Assembly (NCBI GenBank): GCA_038144425.1
Contig: JAYQNS010000004.1
Location: 930,001-994,000, forward strand
Direction of reading: 5' to 3'
From: Salivita marina
GTDB taxonomy: Bacteria > Pseudomonadota > Gammaproteobacteria > Pseudomonadales > Azotimanducaceae
Length of the DNA: 64,000 nt
The position numbers were made by a program, and so were the translations under genes. Numbering within the stretch: position 1 is the stretch's first letter; every line of letters begins with the position of its first letter. Shown in pieces: positions 26,192-35,947 of this stretch. The notes under the pieces are model-generated. The model was not told where the DNA came from and searched no databases. It worked only from the letters and a program-made list of their open reading frames with translations.

Positions 26192-27722
26192 GGGTGCGTC
26201 GCGAGCAGGGACTGCCCCGTCATTTCCGCCGGCTGGGGAAGGCCCATGAGCGCGAGGAGCGTCGGGGCGATATCCGCCAGCGTACCAACCCCCTCGCGAA
26301 ACTCGGGGGCGCCCGCGCCCAGGTAGATGAGAGGCACGGGCTCACAGGTATGGGCCGTGTGGGGTTGGCCTGTGCGGTGATCGGTCATTTGTTCGACGTT
26401 GCCATGATCGGCGGTGATGAGGGCCTGGCCTCCGGCCTTCTGAAGCGCCGCCTCTACCCGACCTAGGGCTTTATCCAGCGTCTCCACCGCCTTAATGGCT
26501 GCGGGAAGGACGCCGGTGTGGCCCACCATGTCACCGTTGGCGTAGTTGCAGACCACGAGGTCGTAGCGACGCTGTTCGATGGCGTCCACCAGAATGTCCG
26601 TAACCGCTTCCGCGCTCATCTCTGGGGCCAGGTCGTAGGTGGCGACGGAAGGGGAGGGCACGAGCTCTCGGGTCTCCCCAGGGAAGACCTGCTCTTCTCC
26701 ACCGTTAAAGAAGAAGGTGACGTGAGCATATTTCTCCGTTTCCGCCACCCGCAGCTGACGCATTCCCGCTTGGCTGATCACCTCCCCAAGGGTGTTTTCC
26801 AGCCGCGTGGGCGCATAGGCGCAGGGGGCGGGCAGGCTTTCAGCGTAGCGCGTCAGGGTGACGAAAGCGGCCAGAGCCGGAGTCTTTTGCCGCGGGAAGC
26901 CGGTGAAGGCAGGGTCCACAAGGGCCTGGCTCAACTCCCGGGCGCGGTCCGCGCGGAAATTCATAAAGATTACCGCGTCCCCATCGCTGATGGTGCCCTC
27001 GGGGCCGCCGCACCAGGTCGCGTCCACGAATTCGTCCGATTCGTCGCGGGCATAGGCCTCGGCGAGGGCCTCCGCTGCGCTGGGGGCCCTGCGCCCCACG
27101 CGTTCCGTAAGGAGTGCATAGGCCTTGGCCACCCGGTCCCAGCGCTTGTCTCGATCCATGGCGTAGTAGCGCCCCACGATGCTGGCCACCCGGCCCACCC
27201 CAAGGCCTTTCAACGCCTCATCGGCAGCCTCTAGGGAGGGCCCGGCGGAGCGCGGGGTGTATCCCGGCCGTCGAGGAAGGCGTGGATGTAGACGCGCTCG
27301 GCGCCCCGGGCCGCGGCGGCCTGGGCCATGGCGAGGATATGGTCCTCGTGGCTGTGTACGCCGCCGGGGGACAAAAGGCCGAGCAGGTGCACTGCCCCCC
27401 CGGTGGCCTTAGCGGCATCCACGGCGCCCAGGAGCGTCGCGTTCTCTGCGAGGGCGCCGGAGGTGGCGTCCTGATTAATTCGCGTGAGCTCCTGGTAGAT
27501 CACTCGGCCCGCGCCCAGATTCATGTGGCCCACCTCGGAGTTACCCATTTGCCCGTCCGGGAGCCCCACGGCGAGCCCCGAGCCATCGACTAAACGGTGC
27601 GGGGCTTCGGTCCAGAGCCGGTCCCAGGTAGGGGTGTGGGCCAGGGAAATAGCATTGTCGGGCCCCGGCTCCGCGTGGCCAAAACCGTCAAGAATGATGA
27701 GCAGGGTAGGGCCAGCGGTCAT
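26188..27722 (-). CDS. gpmI: Cofactor-independent phosphoglycerate mutase (frameshifted)
   Basis: Interconverts 3- and 2-phosphoglycerate in glycolysis, using two manganese ions. The N-half shows the first metal aspartate in LIILDGFG and the phosphoserine motif MGNSEVGH; the C-half has VCNYANGDMVGHTG and ITADHGN. The frame breaks at plus 27254-27257: one base missing from a GGGG run breaks DTPPRSAG. With it restored the protein is 511 residues, the standard length. It is divergent from the rhodanese gene. A single lost base in a core glycolytic gene argues for sequencing error. Confidence 0.93.
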
Positions 27723-27832
27723 GGACGGGGGTCTCCCGGATCAATGAAGGTCACTAGTGTAATACGGGGGCCAGCGAGGCAGTAGGGACGTGTATACTTC
27801 GCGCCCTAAGTTCTGCCGCCGTCGAGCGTTCC

Positions 27833-28255
27833 ATGGATCACATTCTGACCTTCATTGGCGTCCATCCGTTGCTCACTGGAAGCTTCGTGGCGGTCCTCGT
27901 TCTTTTTGTCGTCAACGAGACCCGGCGCGGGGGCAAAACCATTGGTGCTCAGGCGCTGGTGGACTGGGTGAACCAGCGCAATGCCCTGGTCCTCGACGTG
28001 CGGGATCGGAAGGCCTTTAGCACGGGCCACATCGCCCAGTCGCTCAATATCCCCTTTGCTACCCTCGAAAAATCTTTGGGCGAGCTCGAAAGTCATCGCG
28101 GCCGACCGCTGGTGCTGGTGTGTCAGCACGGCCAGCAGGCGGGGGCAGCGGGCACGGTGTTGCGCAAGCACAAGTTTGAGCCCGTGCTCCGCCTCGAGGG
28201 CGGCCTCGCAGGATGGCGTGCGGCGTCCCTGCCCCTGGTTAAGGGGCGCGACTGA
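27833..28255 (+). CDS. Membrane-anchored rhodanese-domain protein (YibN-like)
   Basis: 140 residues. One N-terminal membrane helix (residues about 12-27) is followed by a rhodanese domain with VLDVRDRKAFSTGHI and the active-site loop VCQHGQQAG, where the cysteine is present but the usual arginine of the loop is not. Such proteins are found next to grxC and secB in many gammaproteobacteria. The ATG is 110 bases from the divergent gpmI. Its stop shares one base with the start of the glutaredoxin gene. Confidence 0.88.
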   Translation: MDHILTFIGVHPLLTGSFVAVLVLFVVNETRRGGKTIGAQALVDWVNQRNALVLDVRDRKAFSTGHIAQSLNIPFATLEKSLGELESHRGRPLVLVCQHGQQAGAAGTVLRKHKFEPVLRLEGGLAGWRAASLPLVKGRD

Positions 28256-28533
28256 TGGCGCCCGTGCTCATGTACGGCACCGCGGCGTGCCCCTATTGCC
28301 AGGCGGCCCGGGCGCTGTTTAGCGATCTTGGCGTGCCCTTTGAGGAAATTCGCGTTGATTTGGCGCCGGCGCGGCGGGAAGAGATGCGTGTGCGCGCGGG
28401 CGGACAGCACACGGTGCCGCAGATTTGGATTGGCGCCCAGCACGTTGGGGGCTTCACGGACGTACTTGCACTTCACCAACAGGGCGCCCTCGAGGCGTTG
28501 CTTCACACGCCAGCTAAAGGAGAGACCCCATGA
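28255..28533 (+). CDS. grxC: Glutaredoxin 3
   Basis: 92 residues. The CPYC redox site is at residues 12-15, and TVPQIWIG with the cis-proline and VGGFTDVLAL complete the glutathione-binding groove. It reduces protein disulfides and mixed disulfides with glutathione in the cytoplasm. It overlaps the rhodanese stop by one base and the secB start by four bases, so the three genes form one translated unit. Confidence 0.94.
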   Translation: MAPVLMYGTAACPYCQAARALFSDLGVPFEEIRVDLAPARREEMRVRAGGQHTVPQIWIGAQHVGGFTDVLALHQQGALEALLHTPAKGETP

Positions 28534-29018
28534 GTGAGACCCCGGTGGATCCGCAAGGGCCGCAGTTTGGCATTCAGCGTATCTATGTGAAGGACGTGTC
28601 CTTCGAAGTGCCGCGGGCCCCGGAGGTTTTCACCAAGCCCTGGCAGCCGAAGATGAAGATGGATATCAACAGCCGGGCGAAGAAGGTCGACGAGCACACC
28701 TACGAGGTGGTGCTTACCCTGTCTCTTGAGGCGCGAGACGACGAAGACCAGGTTGGATTCATCTGCGAACTATCCCAGGCGGGGATCTTCTTCGTAGAAG
28801 GGGTCGAGGGTGCCCAGCTTCAGCACACCCTATCGGCCTACTGCCCGTCGCTTCTGTTCCCCTACGCTCGGGCCTGCGTGGATGGGCTCGTGACTCGGGG
28901 TAGCTTCCCGGCGCTCATGCTGGCTCACGTGAACTTCGACGCCCTCTATAACGAGGCGTTGAAGCAGCAATCCGAAGGGGCCGGCGCCCCCGCTGCGGAG
29001 GGCGCCCAGCCTCATTAA
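28530..29018 (+). CDS. secB: Protein-export chaperone SecB
   Basis: 162 residues. The family core is clear: FGIQRIYVKDVSFEVPRAP, a VLTLSLEA strand, CPSLLFPYAR and the LMLAHVNFDALY end. SecB holds preproteins unfolded and passes them to SecA. The last 15 residues are an alanine-, glycine- and proline-rich tail, as is common. It is the third gene of the rhodanese-grxC-secB unit, a conserved gammaproteobacterial order. Confidence 0.96.
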   Translation: MSETPVDPQGPQFGIQRIYVKDVSFEVPRAPEVFTKPWQPKMKMDINSRAKKVDEHTYEVVLTLSLEARDDEDQVGFICELSQAGIFFVEGVEGAQLQHTLSAYCPSLLFPYARACVDGLVTRGSFPALMLAHVNFDALYNEALKQQSEGAGAPAAEGAQPH

Positions 29019-29030
29019 GGCCCCTTCAGC

Positions 29031-30797
29031 CTAGTGCGCCTTTGCCTGGTCCGCGCCACGGGGAATGCGAAGGTTTTCCACTAGAGCCTGGGTGGCCGGC
29101 GACGGCGGCGCCGTCACGGCGCTTACGGAGAGGGCTACGGCGAAGTTGAGCACCATGCCGACGGCTCCGATGCCTTCCGGCGAAATCCCCAGCAGCCAAG
29201 CCTCGGCCGTGTTGGGAAAAAGGGGCTCCATGAAGACTCCCTTGAAGGCCACGATGTAGCTGAGGGTGAAGAGCAGCCCCGTCAGCATGCCGGAGATGGC
29301 CCCCGCCGCATTCATTCGTAGGCTGAAGATCCCCAGGAGCAGCGCAGGGAAGAGGGACGCGGCTGCAAGGCCGAAGGCGAAGGCCACCACCTGGGCGACG
29401 AAGCCCGGGGGGTTATAGCCCAGGTAGCCCGCAAGGAGGATGGCGCCGGCTGCCGCAAGGCGCCCGGCCCGAAGCTCTTGCTTATCCGTAAGCTCGGGCA
29501 CAAAGGTGCGCCTTAGAAGATCGTGACTAACGGCGGAGGAGATCACGAGAAGCAGCCCCGCGGCGGTGGAAAGGGCTGCGGCAATGCCCCCGGCGGCAAT
29601 GAGCGCAATCACCCAGTCCGGGAGCCCGGCAATCTCCGGATTGGCCAGCACCAGAATATCCGGGTCTACCGTGAGCTCATTGCCCGCCCAGCCGTAGGCC
29701 TCCGCCTGCGCCTCAAAGGCCGGGTTGCTATCCCCGTAATACTGAATGCGCCCATCGCCATTCTTGTCTTCAAAGCGCAGTAGCCCCGTGGCCTCCCAGG
29801 TCTTCATCCAGCTTGGCCGCTCGGCGTAGCTAAGGCTGCCGGTGCTTTCCACCATGGGTCCGGGCTGGAGCGTCGCATGAAGGTTCAGCCGTGCCAGGGC
29901 GCCTACTGCTGGCGCCGTGGTGTAGAGGACGGCAATGAAGGCCAGGGCCCAAAAGGCGCTGCGCCGGGCATCGGAGACCTTCGGAACGGTAAAGAACCGC
30001 ACGATGACATGGGGAAGGCCGGCGGTGCCAGCCATGAGGGCTGCGGTCACGCAAAAAACGTCGAGGGTGCTTTTTGCCCCTTCCGTATAGGCCCTAAAGC
30101 CCAGATCCGTGACCACCGCGTCGAGCTTTTCCAGCACCGTTACGCTTTCCCCAGGTAGGGTGGCTCCGAAGGCCAGCTGGGGAATGGGCGTGCCGGTGAC
30201 CTGGAGGGCAATAAAGATGGCCGGAACGGTATAGGCGGTGATAAGCACACAGTATTGGGCCACCTGCGTATAGGTAATGCCCTTCATGCCGCCGAGCACG
30301 GCGTAGAAGAAAACAATGGCCATGCCAATAACAAGGCCCAGGCCCAAGTCCACCTCGAGGAAGCGGGAGAACACAATGCCCACGCCGCGCATCTGCCCAG
30401 CAACGTAGGTAAAGGAGACGAAGATCAGACAGAGCACGGCCACAAGGCGCGCCGCGGACGAGTCGTAGCGATCCCCGATGAAATCGGGAACGGTGAACTT
30501 CCCGAACTTTCTCAGATAGGGGGCGAGTAGTAGCGCCAGAAGTACGTAGCCGCCGGTCCAGCCCATGAGGTAGACCGAGCCGTCGTAGCCCAGGAAGGCG
30601 ATGAGTCCCGCCATGGAAATAAAGGACGCCGCACTCATCCAGTCTGCGGCCGTGGCCATGCCGTTGGCGATGGGGTGAACGCCGCTCCCGGCGACGTAAA
30701 AGTCCCCCGTGCTGGCGGCGCGGGTGCGCAGGGCGATGGCGATGTAGAGGGCGAAGCTTGCCCCCACCACGAGGTAGGTCAGGGTTTGTAGGGTCAT
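29031..30797 (-). CDS. Acetate-type sodium:solute symporter, large subunit
   Basis: 588 residues, about thirteen membrane helices. Typical segments are GDFYVAGSGVHPIANGMATAADWMSAASFI, the Na+-site region, and GGIAAALSTAAGLLLVISSAVSHDLL, seen in ActP-like and VC_2705-like symporters. A hydrophilic insertion near residue 335 contains DKNGDGRIQY, which resembles a calcium-binding EF-hand loop. The partner DUF4212 protein is encoded three bases upstream, as is usual for this subfamily. The likely substrates are short monocarboxylates such as acetate. Confidence 0.88.
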   Translation of the reverse strand: MTLQTLTYLVVGASFALYIAIALRTRAASTGDFYVAGSGVHPIANGMATAADWMSAASFISMAGLIAFLGYDGSVYLMGWTGGYVLLALLLAPYLRKFGKFTVPDFIGDRYDSSAARLVAVLCLIFVSFTYVAGQMRGVGIVFSRFLEVDLGLGLVIGMAIVFFYAVLGGMKGITYTQVAQYCVLITAYTVPAIFIALQVTGTPIPQLAFGATLPGESVTVLEKLDAVVTDLGFRAYTEGAKSTLDVFCVTAALMAGTAGLPHVIVRFFTVPKVSDARRSAFWALAFIAVLYTTAPAVGALARLNLHATLQPGPMVESTGSLSYAERPSWMKTWEATGLLRFEDKNGDGRIQYYGDSNPAFEAQAEAYGWAGNELTVDPDILVLANPEIAGLPDWVIALIAAGGIAAALSTAAGLLLVISSAVSHDLLRRTFVPELTDKQELRAGRLAAAGAILLAGYLGYNPPGFVAQVVAFAFGLAAASLFPALLLGIFSLRMNAAGAISGMLTGLLFTLSYIVAFKGVFMEPLFPNTAEAWLLGISPEGIGAVGMVLNFAVALSVSAVTAPPSPATQALVENLRIPRGADQAKAH

Positions 30798-30800
30798 GGC

Positions 30801-31058
30801 TTAGCCGTCGTCGACATCGAATTTTTGGTCAAGGCGGTGGCTCGCCCAGCCGTAATAGGCCAGCACCCCGAGGAAAACCCAGATGGCGCCCTGCTGGGCA
30901 AACCAGAAGCCCGCGGGGACGCCGAGGACGGTGAAGGCGTCCAGGGCGTCGCGAAAGAGAATGCCGCCGCCAAAGGACGCAAAGAACCAGAGGCTCAAGC
31001 AACGAGCGATGAGCGCAAGGTTGGCGCTCCAGTAGGCGCGATGTGATGAATCATTCAT
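30801..31058 (-). CDS. DUF4212 small subunit of a sodium:solute symporter
   Basis: About 85 residues with two membrane helices (near 15-35 and 45-65). The family pattern YWSANLALIARCLSLWF and FWFAQQGAIWVFLGVLAYYGW is clear. These small proteins are encoded just ahead of a large symporter subunit and are thought to form a complex with it. The ATG at 31058 has a GGAGG ribosome site; a longer frame to 31103 has none. Confidence 0.88.
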   Translation of the reverse strand: MNDSSHRAYWSANLALIARCLSLWFFASFGGGILFRDALDAFTVLGVPAGFWFAQQGAIWVFLGVLAYYGWASHRLDQKFDVDDG

Positions 31059-31105
31059 AACCTTTCCTCCCCTGGCCCCAAGTGTAAACCGCTCCGGCGG
31101 CAAGG

Positions 31106-31573
31106 TCAGGGGGAGGGAAAGCCCTGTTGGCGCCAGGCTTCAAAGACTGCGACGGCCACCGCGTTGCTGAGGTTGAGGGATCGGCGCCCGGGTAGCTGGG
31201 GGAGGCGCAGCCGCTGCGCTTCGGGGAAGCCGGCGAGCACAACATCCGGTAGGCCTCTCGTTTCTGGCCCAAAGAGGAGGGCGCTTGCGGCCCCTAGGGG
31301 CGCATCGAAGGCCGAGTGGGCACCCTTGGTGGTAAAGGCATAGACCGACCCGGGGGAGAACTGCTCTAGGCATGAGGCCAGGCTGTTATGGACCGCGAGG
31401 GAGGCGAACTCATGGTAATCGAGCCCTGCGCGGCGCAGGCGCCGATCGTCAAGTTCAAAGCCCAGGGGAGCGATCAGATGGAGCGGTGCTCCGGTGACGG
31501 CGCAGAGCCGGATCACGTTTCCCGTGTTCGGGGGGATCTCCGGCTCATAGAGAATGACCGCTGGGGGCCTCAT
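31106..31573 (-). CDS. trmL: tRNA (cytidine/uridine-2'-O-)-methyltransferase TrmL
   Basis: 155 residues, the short stand-alone SPOUT form. The knot-forming motifs are LYEPEIPPNTGNVIRLC at the start, LLFGPETRGLP in the middle and RSLNLSNAVAVAVFEAWRQ at the end, where AdoMet binds. TrmL methylates the wobble base of tRNA-Leu isoacceptors. It overlaps the stop of the beta-propeller gene by four bases; no functional link between the two is evident. Confidence 0.93.
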   Translation of the reverse strand: MRPPAVILYEPEIPPNTGNVIRLCAVTGAPLHLIAPLGFELDDRRLRRAGLDYHEFASLAVHNSLASCLEQFSPGSVYAFTTKGAHSAFDAPLGAASALLFGPETRGLPDVVLAGFPEAQRLRLPQLPGRRSLNLSNAVAVAVFEAWRQQGFPSP

Positions 31574-33177
31574 GGAGGCGTCAGGCGCAGCACGCTGGCG
31601 TTTTGGTCTGCGGAAAGAAGCACCGTACCGTCCCTCAGTGTGGCGAGGCCCGTGGGGATAAAGGCAGCGGGGGTTCCTGGCGGTGCTTCAAACCCGATAG
31701 GTAGATCCTCGGCGATGGCCCGGAGCTCTCCTTCTTCGACGGCGAACACGGCGCGCTGATCGACGTCGGCAATCAGCAGAGTGCCGTCAAGGGTGCGGGT
31801 GAGGCCCTCCGGCGCCCTCAGCCCCTCAGCCACCACTGTCGAGCGCCCATCCTTGACGCGGACGCGACGTACCTGCCCGGCCCCGCGTTCGCTGATCAGC
31901 ACATGCTCGGCGTCTTCCCGAAGCAGTGACACGGGCTCCGCGAGGCCGCCTAGGATCACGCGCTGGTCTTCTAGCTGTGGGCCCTGGGCCTCCACTAGCC
32001 TGCCGCCGAGAAAATCCAGGAAGAGCAGCGCATCGCCGCCGAGGGGCAGAACGTCCATGGGGCTCGGTATCCCATGATAGGTGCCGAGGATGGCTCCGGA
32101 AGTCCCATCAAACCGTTGGATGACCCCCGCGGACCAGGAACTTGTGGCCACCTCCCCAGCCCCGGTCCCCACGGCAAGAGGATTCTCGAGCGCCCCGACA
32201 TACTGCCGCGCCAGTTCGGTCACCATGCCCTTTCCGTCTACCCGGCGTAGGGAGAAAACGTCGGCGATCCAGGCGCCGTCCCCGGCCTCGTTCGCCGCGA
32301 GATCGCCGGCCACGGCGAGGACGCTGCTCACGATGGTGCGGGTGGTGCCGCTGTCCGGGTCTATTTCGATCAGGGCGTTATCGGCCATGTTCGAGATGAT
32401 TATTTGATCGTCGGGGGTGACCACCAGGTTGTCGATCGCGGGCGCCACGGCGGCGATAAGGCGGTGCGGTCCGCCTTCCCGGTTTACTTCAAGGACTTCC
32501 CCCCTCTGCGTATCTACGGCGAATAGCCGGCCCTGGCTATCAAAATTCACCGCCGCGGGAATAGCGAAGCCGTCGGCGATGACGCTCAAGGTTTCCATCT
32601 CGAGATCGACCCGAGCGATTTGTCCCTTGAACCAGAGGGGGCCGTAGAGGGCTCCGTCGGGGCCGATCTCAAAACCGTTGAGCCCCCCCATGTCCTCCAT
32701 GATTAGGCGCGGCGCCTGGGTACCGGAGAGGTCTGCCTCGTAGAGCGCATCGCCCAGAAATACCTGGGTGAAGAACAGACGCCCGTCATCCGTAAAGGCG
32801 AGGGAATTGGCGCCGGGGTAGCCCGCGGCGATGCGCTCCGGGGCTTCTCCTGGGCGCTGTATCCAAAGGGTGCCGGAAAGAAAACCGGTCCAGGCCAGGG
32901 TGCCGTCGCGGGCCAGGGCGAGGTCGTCGGCCATGCCATCGGGGGCGGGCAGGGCCACGGTGACGGCGCCACTCTCCCGATCTACGGCGTAGGTGGCGGC
33001 GCCAACGACGCTGCCGGCCAGGAGTCGACCGTCCCGGTCGTAGCCGAGGCCGTGAATGCCGTGAAAGGGGCCTGGAGGCACCAAGGTCGTGACTGCCCAG
33101 GGGGTAGGCGAGGTGCCTTCGCAGCCGAGGAGAAGGACCGCGCATAGCGCTGTGGTCAGAATGGTTTTGCTTCGCAT
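31570..33177 (-). CDS. Beta-propeller (SMP-30/NHL-like) lipoprotein
   Basis: 535 residues. The signal ends in a lipobox (LLLGC, cysteine near residue 19). The rest consists of repeated units of the form DGRLLAGS, DGTLAWTG, DGRLFFTQ, DGALYGP, QGRLFAVD and DGTVLLSAD, about 45-50 residues apart, which is a beta-propeller pattern of the SMP-30/NHL or Vgb-like lyase type. Probably a lipid-anchored periplasmic or outer-membrane protein. Enzymatic or binding function is unknown. Confidence 0.78.
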   Translation of the reverse strand: MRSKTILTTALCAVLLLGCEGTSPTPWAVTTLVPPGPFHGIHGLGYDRDGRLLAGSVVGAATYAVDRESGAVTVALPAPDGMADDLALARDGTLAWTGFLSGTLWIQRPGEAPERIAAGYPGANSLAFTDDGRLFFTQVFLGDALYEADLSGTQAPRLIMEDMGGLNGFEIGPDGALYGPLWFKGQIARVDLEMETLSVIADGFAIPAAVNFDSQGRLFAVDTQRGEVLEVNREGGPHRLIAAVAPAIDNLVVTPDDQIIISNMADNALIEIDPDSGTTRTIVSSVLAVAGDLAANEAGDGAWIADVFSLRRVDGKGMVTELARQYVGALENPLAVGTGAGEVATSSWSAGVIQRFDGTSGAILGTYHGIPSPMDVLPLGGDALLFLDFLGGRLVEAQGPQLEDQRVILGGLAEPVSLLREDAEHVLISERGAGQVRRVRVKDGRSTVVAEGLRAPEGLTRTLDGTLLIADVDQRAVFAVEEGELRAIAEDLPIGFEAPPGTPAAFIPTGLATLRDGTVLLSADQNASVLRLTPP

Positions 33178-33231
33178 GGTATGAGCCTCCCTCCCAAGGA
33201 AGGCCCAGTGTGACCGCCTTTACTCTGGTGG

Positions 33232-34695
33232 TCACCCGTCCTCTGCGTCGTCCCCGGGGGCGTCGCCTTCGGGATTTTCGGCTTCCATGCCGAGCTCCTT
33301 GATCTTCCGGGTTAGCGTATTGCGCCCCCAGCCGAGCAGATTGGAGGCATCGCGCCGCCGGCCGCCAGTGTGCTTTAGGGCCACGTCGATCATGATGCGT
33401 TCGAATTTGGGGACGGCGACGTCGAGGAGCGGGCTGCCGTCGGTCTCCGGTCGCCGGCCAAGCTCCTGATCCGCCCAGTTGCGCAGCGCCGACTCCCAGT
33501 TTGTGGTGGTGAGTACTTCCGTTTCGCCGCGGCGCAGTTCCGGGGGGAGGTCACCAACGTGAATCTCACGCCCCGAAGCCATGACCGTCAGCCAGCGGCA
33601 GGTGTTTTCCAGCTGGCGAACGTTGCCGGGCCATCCTAGGGTCGAGATGTAGTCTTCCGTTTCCGGGCGCAGGATCTTCGTTTCCCCACCCAGCTCCTGG
33701 GCGGCGCTGGCGAGGAAGTGGCGCGCCAGGAGAGGGATATCCCCGCGCCGCTCCGCGAGGCAAGGGAGGTGAATGCGAATGACATTGAGGCGGTGGAAGA
33801 GGTCCTCTCGGAATCGCCCGGCCTGCACCAGGTCTTCAAGATTTTGGTGAGTCGCGGCGATGATGCGCACGTTCACCTTCACGGGCTGGTGGCCCCCCAC
33901 GCGATAAAACTCGCCATCGGCCAGGACGCGAAGGAGCCGCGTTTGCGTGTCCGCGGGCATGTCTCCGATTTCGTCGAGGAAGAGGGTTCCGCCGTTCGCC
34001 TGCTCGAAGCGTCCTACGCGCTGGGCCGTGGCCCCGGTGAAGGCGCCTTTTTCGTGGCCGAAGAGCTCCGACTCGATGAGTTCGTTTGGAATGGCGGCCA
34101 TGTTTAGGGCGATAAAGGGGTTATCGCTCCGCGGCGAGTGGCGGTGTAGGGCCTGGGCGACCAGTTCCTTACCGGTGCCCGACTCACCGTTGATGAGCAC
34201 CGTGATGTTGGAGTTTGAGAGGCGGCCGATGGCGCGGAAGACCTCCTGCATCGCCGGCGCCTGACCAATGATTTCTGACTCTGGGCCAAGCCCTTCTTCG
34301 AATTGCCGGGCGTTGCGCTGCTCCTGGGTATGGGCCACTGCTCGCTTGGCAACGGCGACGGCTTCATCCACGTCAAAGGGCTTCGGAAGATACTCGAAGG
34401 CGCCGCGCTGATAGGAAGACACAGCGGAATCAAGGTCCGAGTGGGCGGTCATGATGATGACCGGAATTTCGGGATGCTCGCTGTGCAAGCGCTCAAGGAG
34501 CTCTAGGCCGTCCATGCCAGGCATGCGGATGTCGCTTAAGATCGCATCTGGGCGTTCCGTGCGCAGTCGGTGGAGGGCGGCACTCGCGCTCTCGAAAAGC
34601 GTGACGGCCATACCAGCTTGCTCAAGGGCCCGTTCGAGAACCCAGCGAATGGATCGGTCGTCGTCGACGACCCACACATGATCTTTAGCCGTCAT
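33232..34695 (-). CDS. glnG: Nitrogen regulation response regulator NtrC
   Basis: 487 residues. The receiver domain carries VVDDDRSIRW and the phosphoacceptor in LSDIRMPGMDG. The central sigma-54 AAA+ domain has GESGTGKELVAQALH (Walker A), GAFTGA (the sigma-54 contact loop) and FLDEIGDMP (Walker B). The C-terminal Fis-type helix-turn-helix (RRRDASNLLGWGRNTLTRKI) binds DNA. Phosphorylated NtrC activates nitrogen-limitation promoters. The start at 34695 overlaps the ntrB end by 11 bases; the longer frame to 34794 is an overrun into ntrB. Confidence 0.96.
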   Translation of the reverse strand: MTAKDHVWVVDDDRSIRWVLERALEQAGMAVTLFESASAALHRLRTERPDAILSDIRMPGMDGLELLERLHSEHPEIPVIIMTAHSDLDSAVSSYQRGAFEYLPKPFDVDEAVAVAKRAVAHTQEQRNARQFEEGLGPESEIIGQAPAMQEVFRAIGRLSNSNITVLINGESGTGKELVAQALHRHSPRSDNPFIALNMAAIPNELIESELFGHEKGAFTGATAQRVGRFEQANGGTLFLDEIGDMPADTQTRLLRVLADGEFYRVGGHQPVKVNVRIIAATHQNLEDLVQAGRFREDLFHRLNVIRIHLPCLAERRGDIPLLARHFLASAAQELGGETKILRPETEDYISTLGWPGNVRQLENTCRWLTVMASGREIHVGDLPPELRRGETEVLTTTNWESALRNWADQELGRRPETDGSPLLDVAVPKFERIMIDVALKHTGGRRRDASNLLGWGRNTLTRKIKELGMEAENPEGDAPGDDAEDG

Positions 34696-35767
34696 GCGGT
34701 TGCTCCAGCGGAAGGCTAAGGGTAAAGCGTGTATCCCCAGGATGGCTGTCGCACTCGATGATGCCGCCGTGCCGGCCAACGATGGTTTGGGCAATGGATA
34801 GGCCCAGCCCCGTGCCCTCTGCCCGGCCGCTCACCATGGGATAGAAAAGTTGATCCGCGAGGGCCGCGGGAACCCCGGGCCCATTGTCAAAGATATCGAT
34901 GCGTAGAACGAGGCGATGGCGTTGCTGGCCAATGGAGGCCTGGCGCAAGGCTCGGGTTCTAAGCGTAATGGTCGGGCGCTGCGTATGCTCCAGCGCCTCC
35001 GCCGCGTTCTGCACGATATTGAGGATAGCCTGCATCAACTGATCTGGGTCGCAGGACAGCTCGGGCAGGGAGGGATCGTAGTCCCGAAGAAAGCGAAGCC
35101 CCTCTCCATGTTCGGCCTGGGTCAGCTGCCGTGCGCGTTCCAGCAAGCGATGAATGTTAGTGGCTTGGGCCTTGGGGGTCTTGTTAGGTCCGAGCATGCG
35201 ATCTACGAGGGATCGGAGCCGGTCCGCCTCCTCAATAATGATCTGGGTGTATTCGCTAAGCTCCGGGGCCGCTAGGGCGCGTTCGAGCAGCTGGGCTGCG
35301 CCGCGGATACCCCCAAGGGGATTTTTGATTTCGTGGGCGAGGCCGCGGACCAGCTCCCGCGTGGTTTCCTGCACCCTTTGCTGCTGCGTTTCCCGGTGTA
35401 TGCGGAGGACCTGATCTACCGGGAGCAGCTCCAGAAGAAGCCCTGGTGCCTCCCAGTCGCTGAGAGGCGTTACGGTCAGGTCTACGGTCAGCCGCTGATG
35501 TTGGGCTGCCGTGACCAGCTTCAGCTGGCGGTGGGTATAGCCCTGACCCCGTCCAAGGGCGCTGGTTAACTCACCAAGAAAGGCGTCGCTGTCTCGTAGG
35601 AGCATGCCCAGGCTTTCCCCTCGGGCCCGCTCAAAGCTGGCAGCAAGGAGGAATTCCGCGGCCGGATTTAAATACTGAACGCGCAGCGCATCGTCTACCA
35701 TCACCACGCTGGTGGTTTGGTGATCGAGAATGGCACTAAGCAGGTTCCGCACCGGTGGACCGTTCAC
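34685..35767 (-). CDS. glnL: Nitrogen regulation sensor kinase NtrB
   Basis: 360 residues, cytoplasmic, no membrane segment. A PAS domain (residues about 10-125, with VDDALRVQYLNPAAE) is followed by the phosphoacceptor histidine in LAHEIKNPLGGIRGAAQLLE, the N box NIVQNAAEAL and the G boxes DNGPGVP and GTGLGLSI. It phosphorylates NtrC under nitrogen limitation and is controlled by PII. An NtrC-like site lies about 155 bases upstream, so the pair may regulate itself. Confidence 0.96.
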   Translation of the reverse strand: MNGPPVRNLLSAILDHQTTSVVMVDDALRVQYLNPAAEFLLAASFERARGESLGMLLRDSDAFLGELTSALGRGQGYTHRQLKLVTAAQHQRLTVDLTVTPLSDWEAPGLLLELLPVDQVLRIHRETQQQRVQETTRELVRGLAHEIKNPLGGIRGAAQLLERALAAPELSEYTQIIIEEADRLRSLVDRMLGPNKTPKAQATNIHRLLERARQLTQAEHGEGLRFLRDYDPSLPELSCDPDQLMQAILNIVQNAAEALEHTQRPTITLRTRALRQASIGQQRHRLVLRIDIFDNGPGVPAALADQLFYPMVSGRAEGTGLGLSIAQTIVGRHGGIIECDSHPGDTRFTLSLPLEQPHDG

Positions 35768-35922
35768 GGCTTCGCTCCCAAAAGTTCCTGGAGGACGCTA
35801 GCAAGTTCTGCACCACCTTGGCTGCCTTCTTTGGCGGAGGCATCGGGCCCGGGCCTGCGCTCAAAAAGTGCGCTTTTCTTCGATTTCCGGTGGTGCTCGG
35901 CGGCGAGGGCTGAGAGCATAAT

Positions 35923-35937
35923 GCACTAAATCGGTGC
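35923..35937 (-). promoter_or_regulatory. Candidate NtrC-binding site upstream of ntrB
   Basis: GCAC-N7-GTGC (GCAC at 35923-35926, GTGC at 35934-35937) exactly fits the known NtrC dyad. It shares the CTAAA part of its spacer with the site upstream of glnA. It lies between ntrB and the DUF4124 gene. The match is clear, but function is inferred. Confidence 0.6.
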
Positions 35938-35947
35938 GTATAGTGTC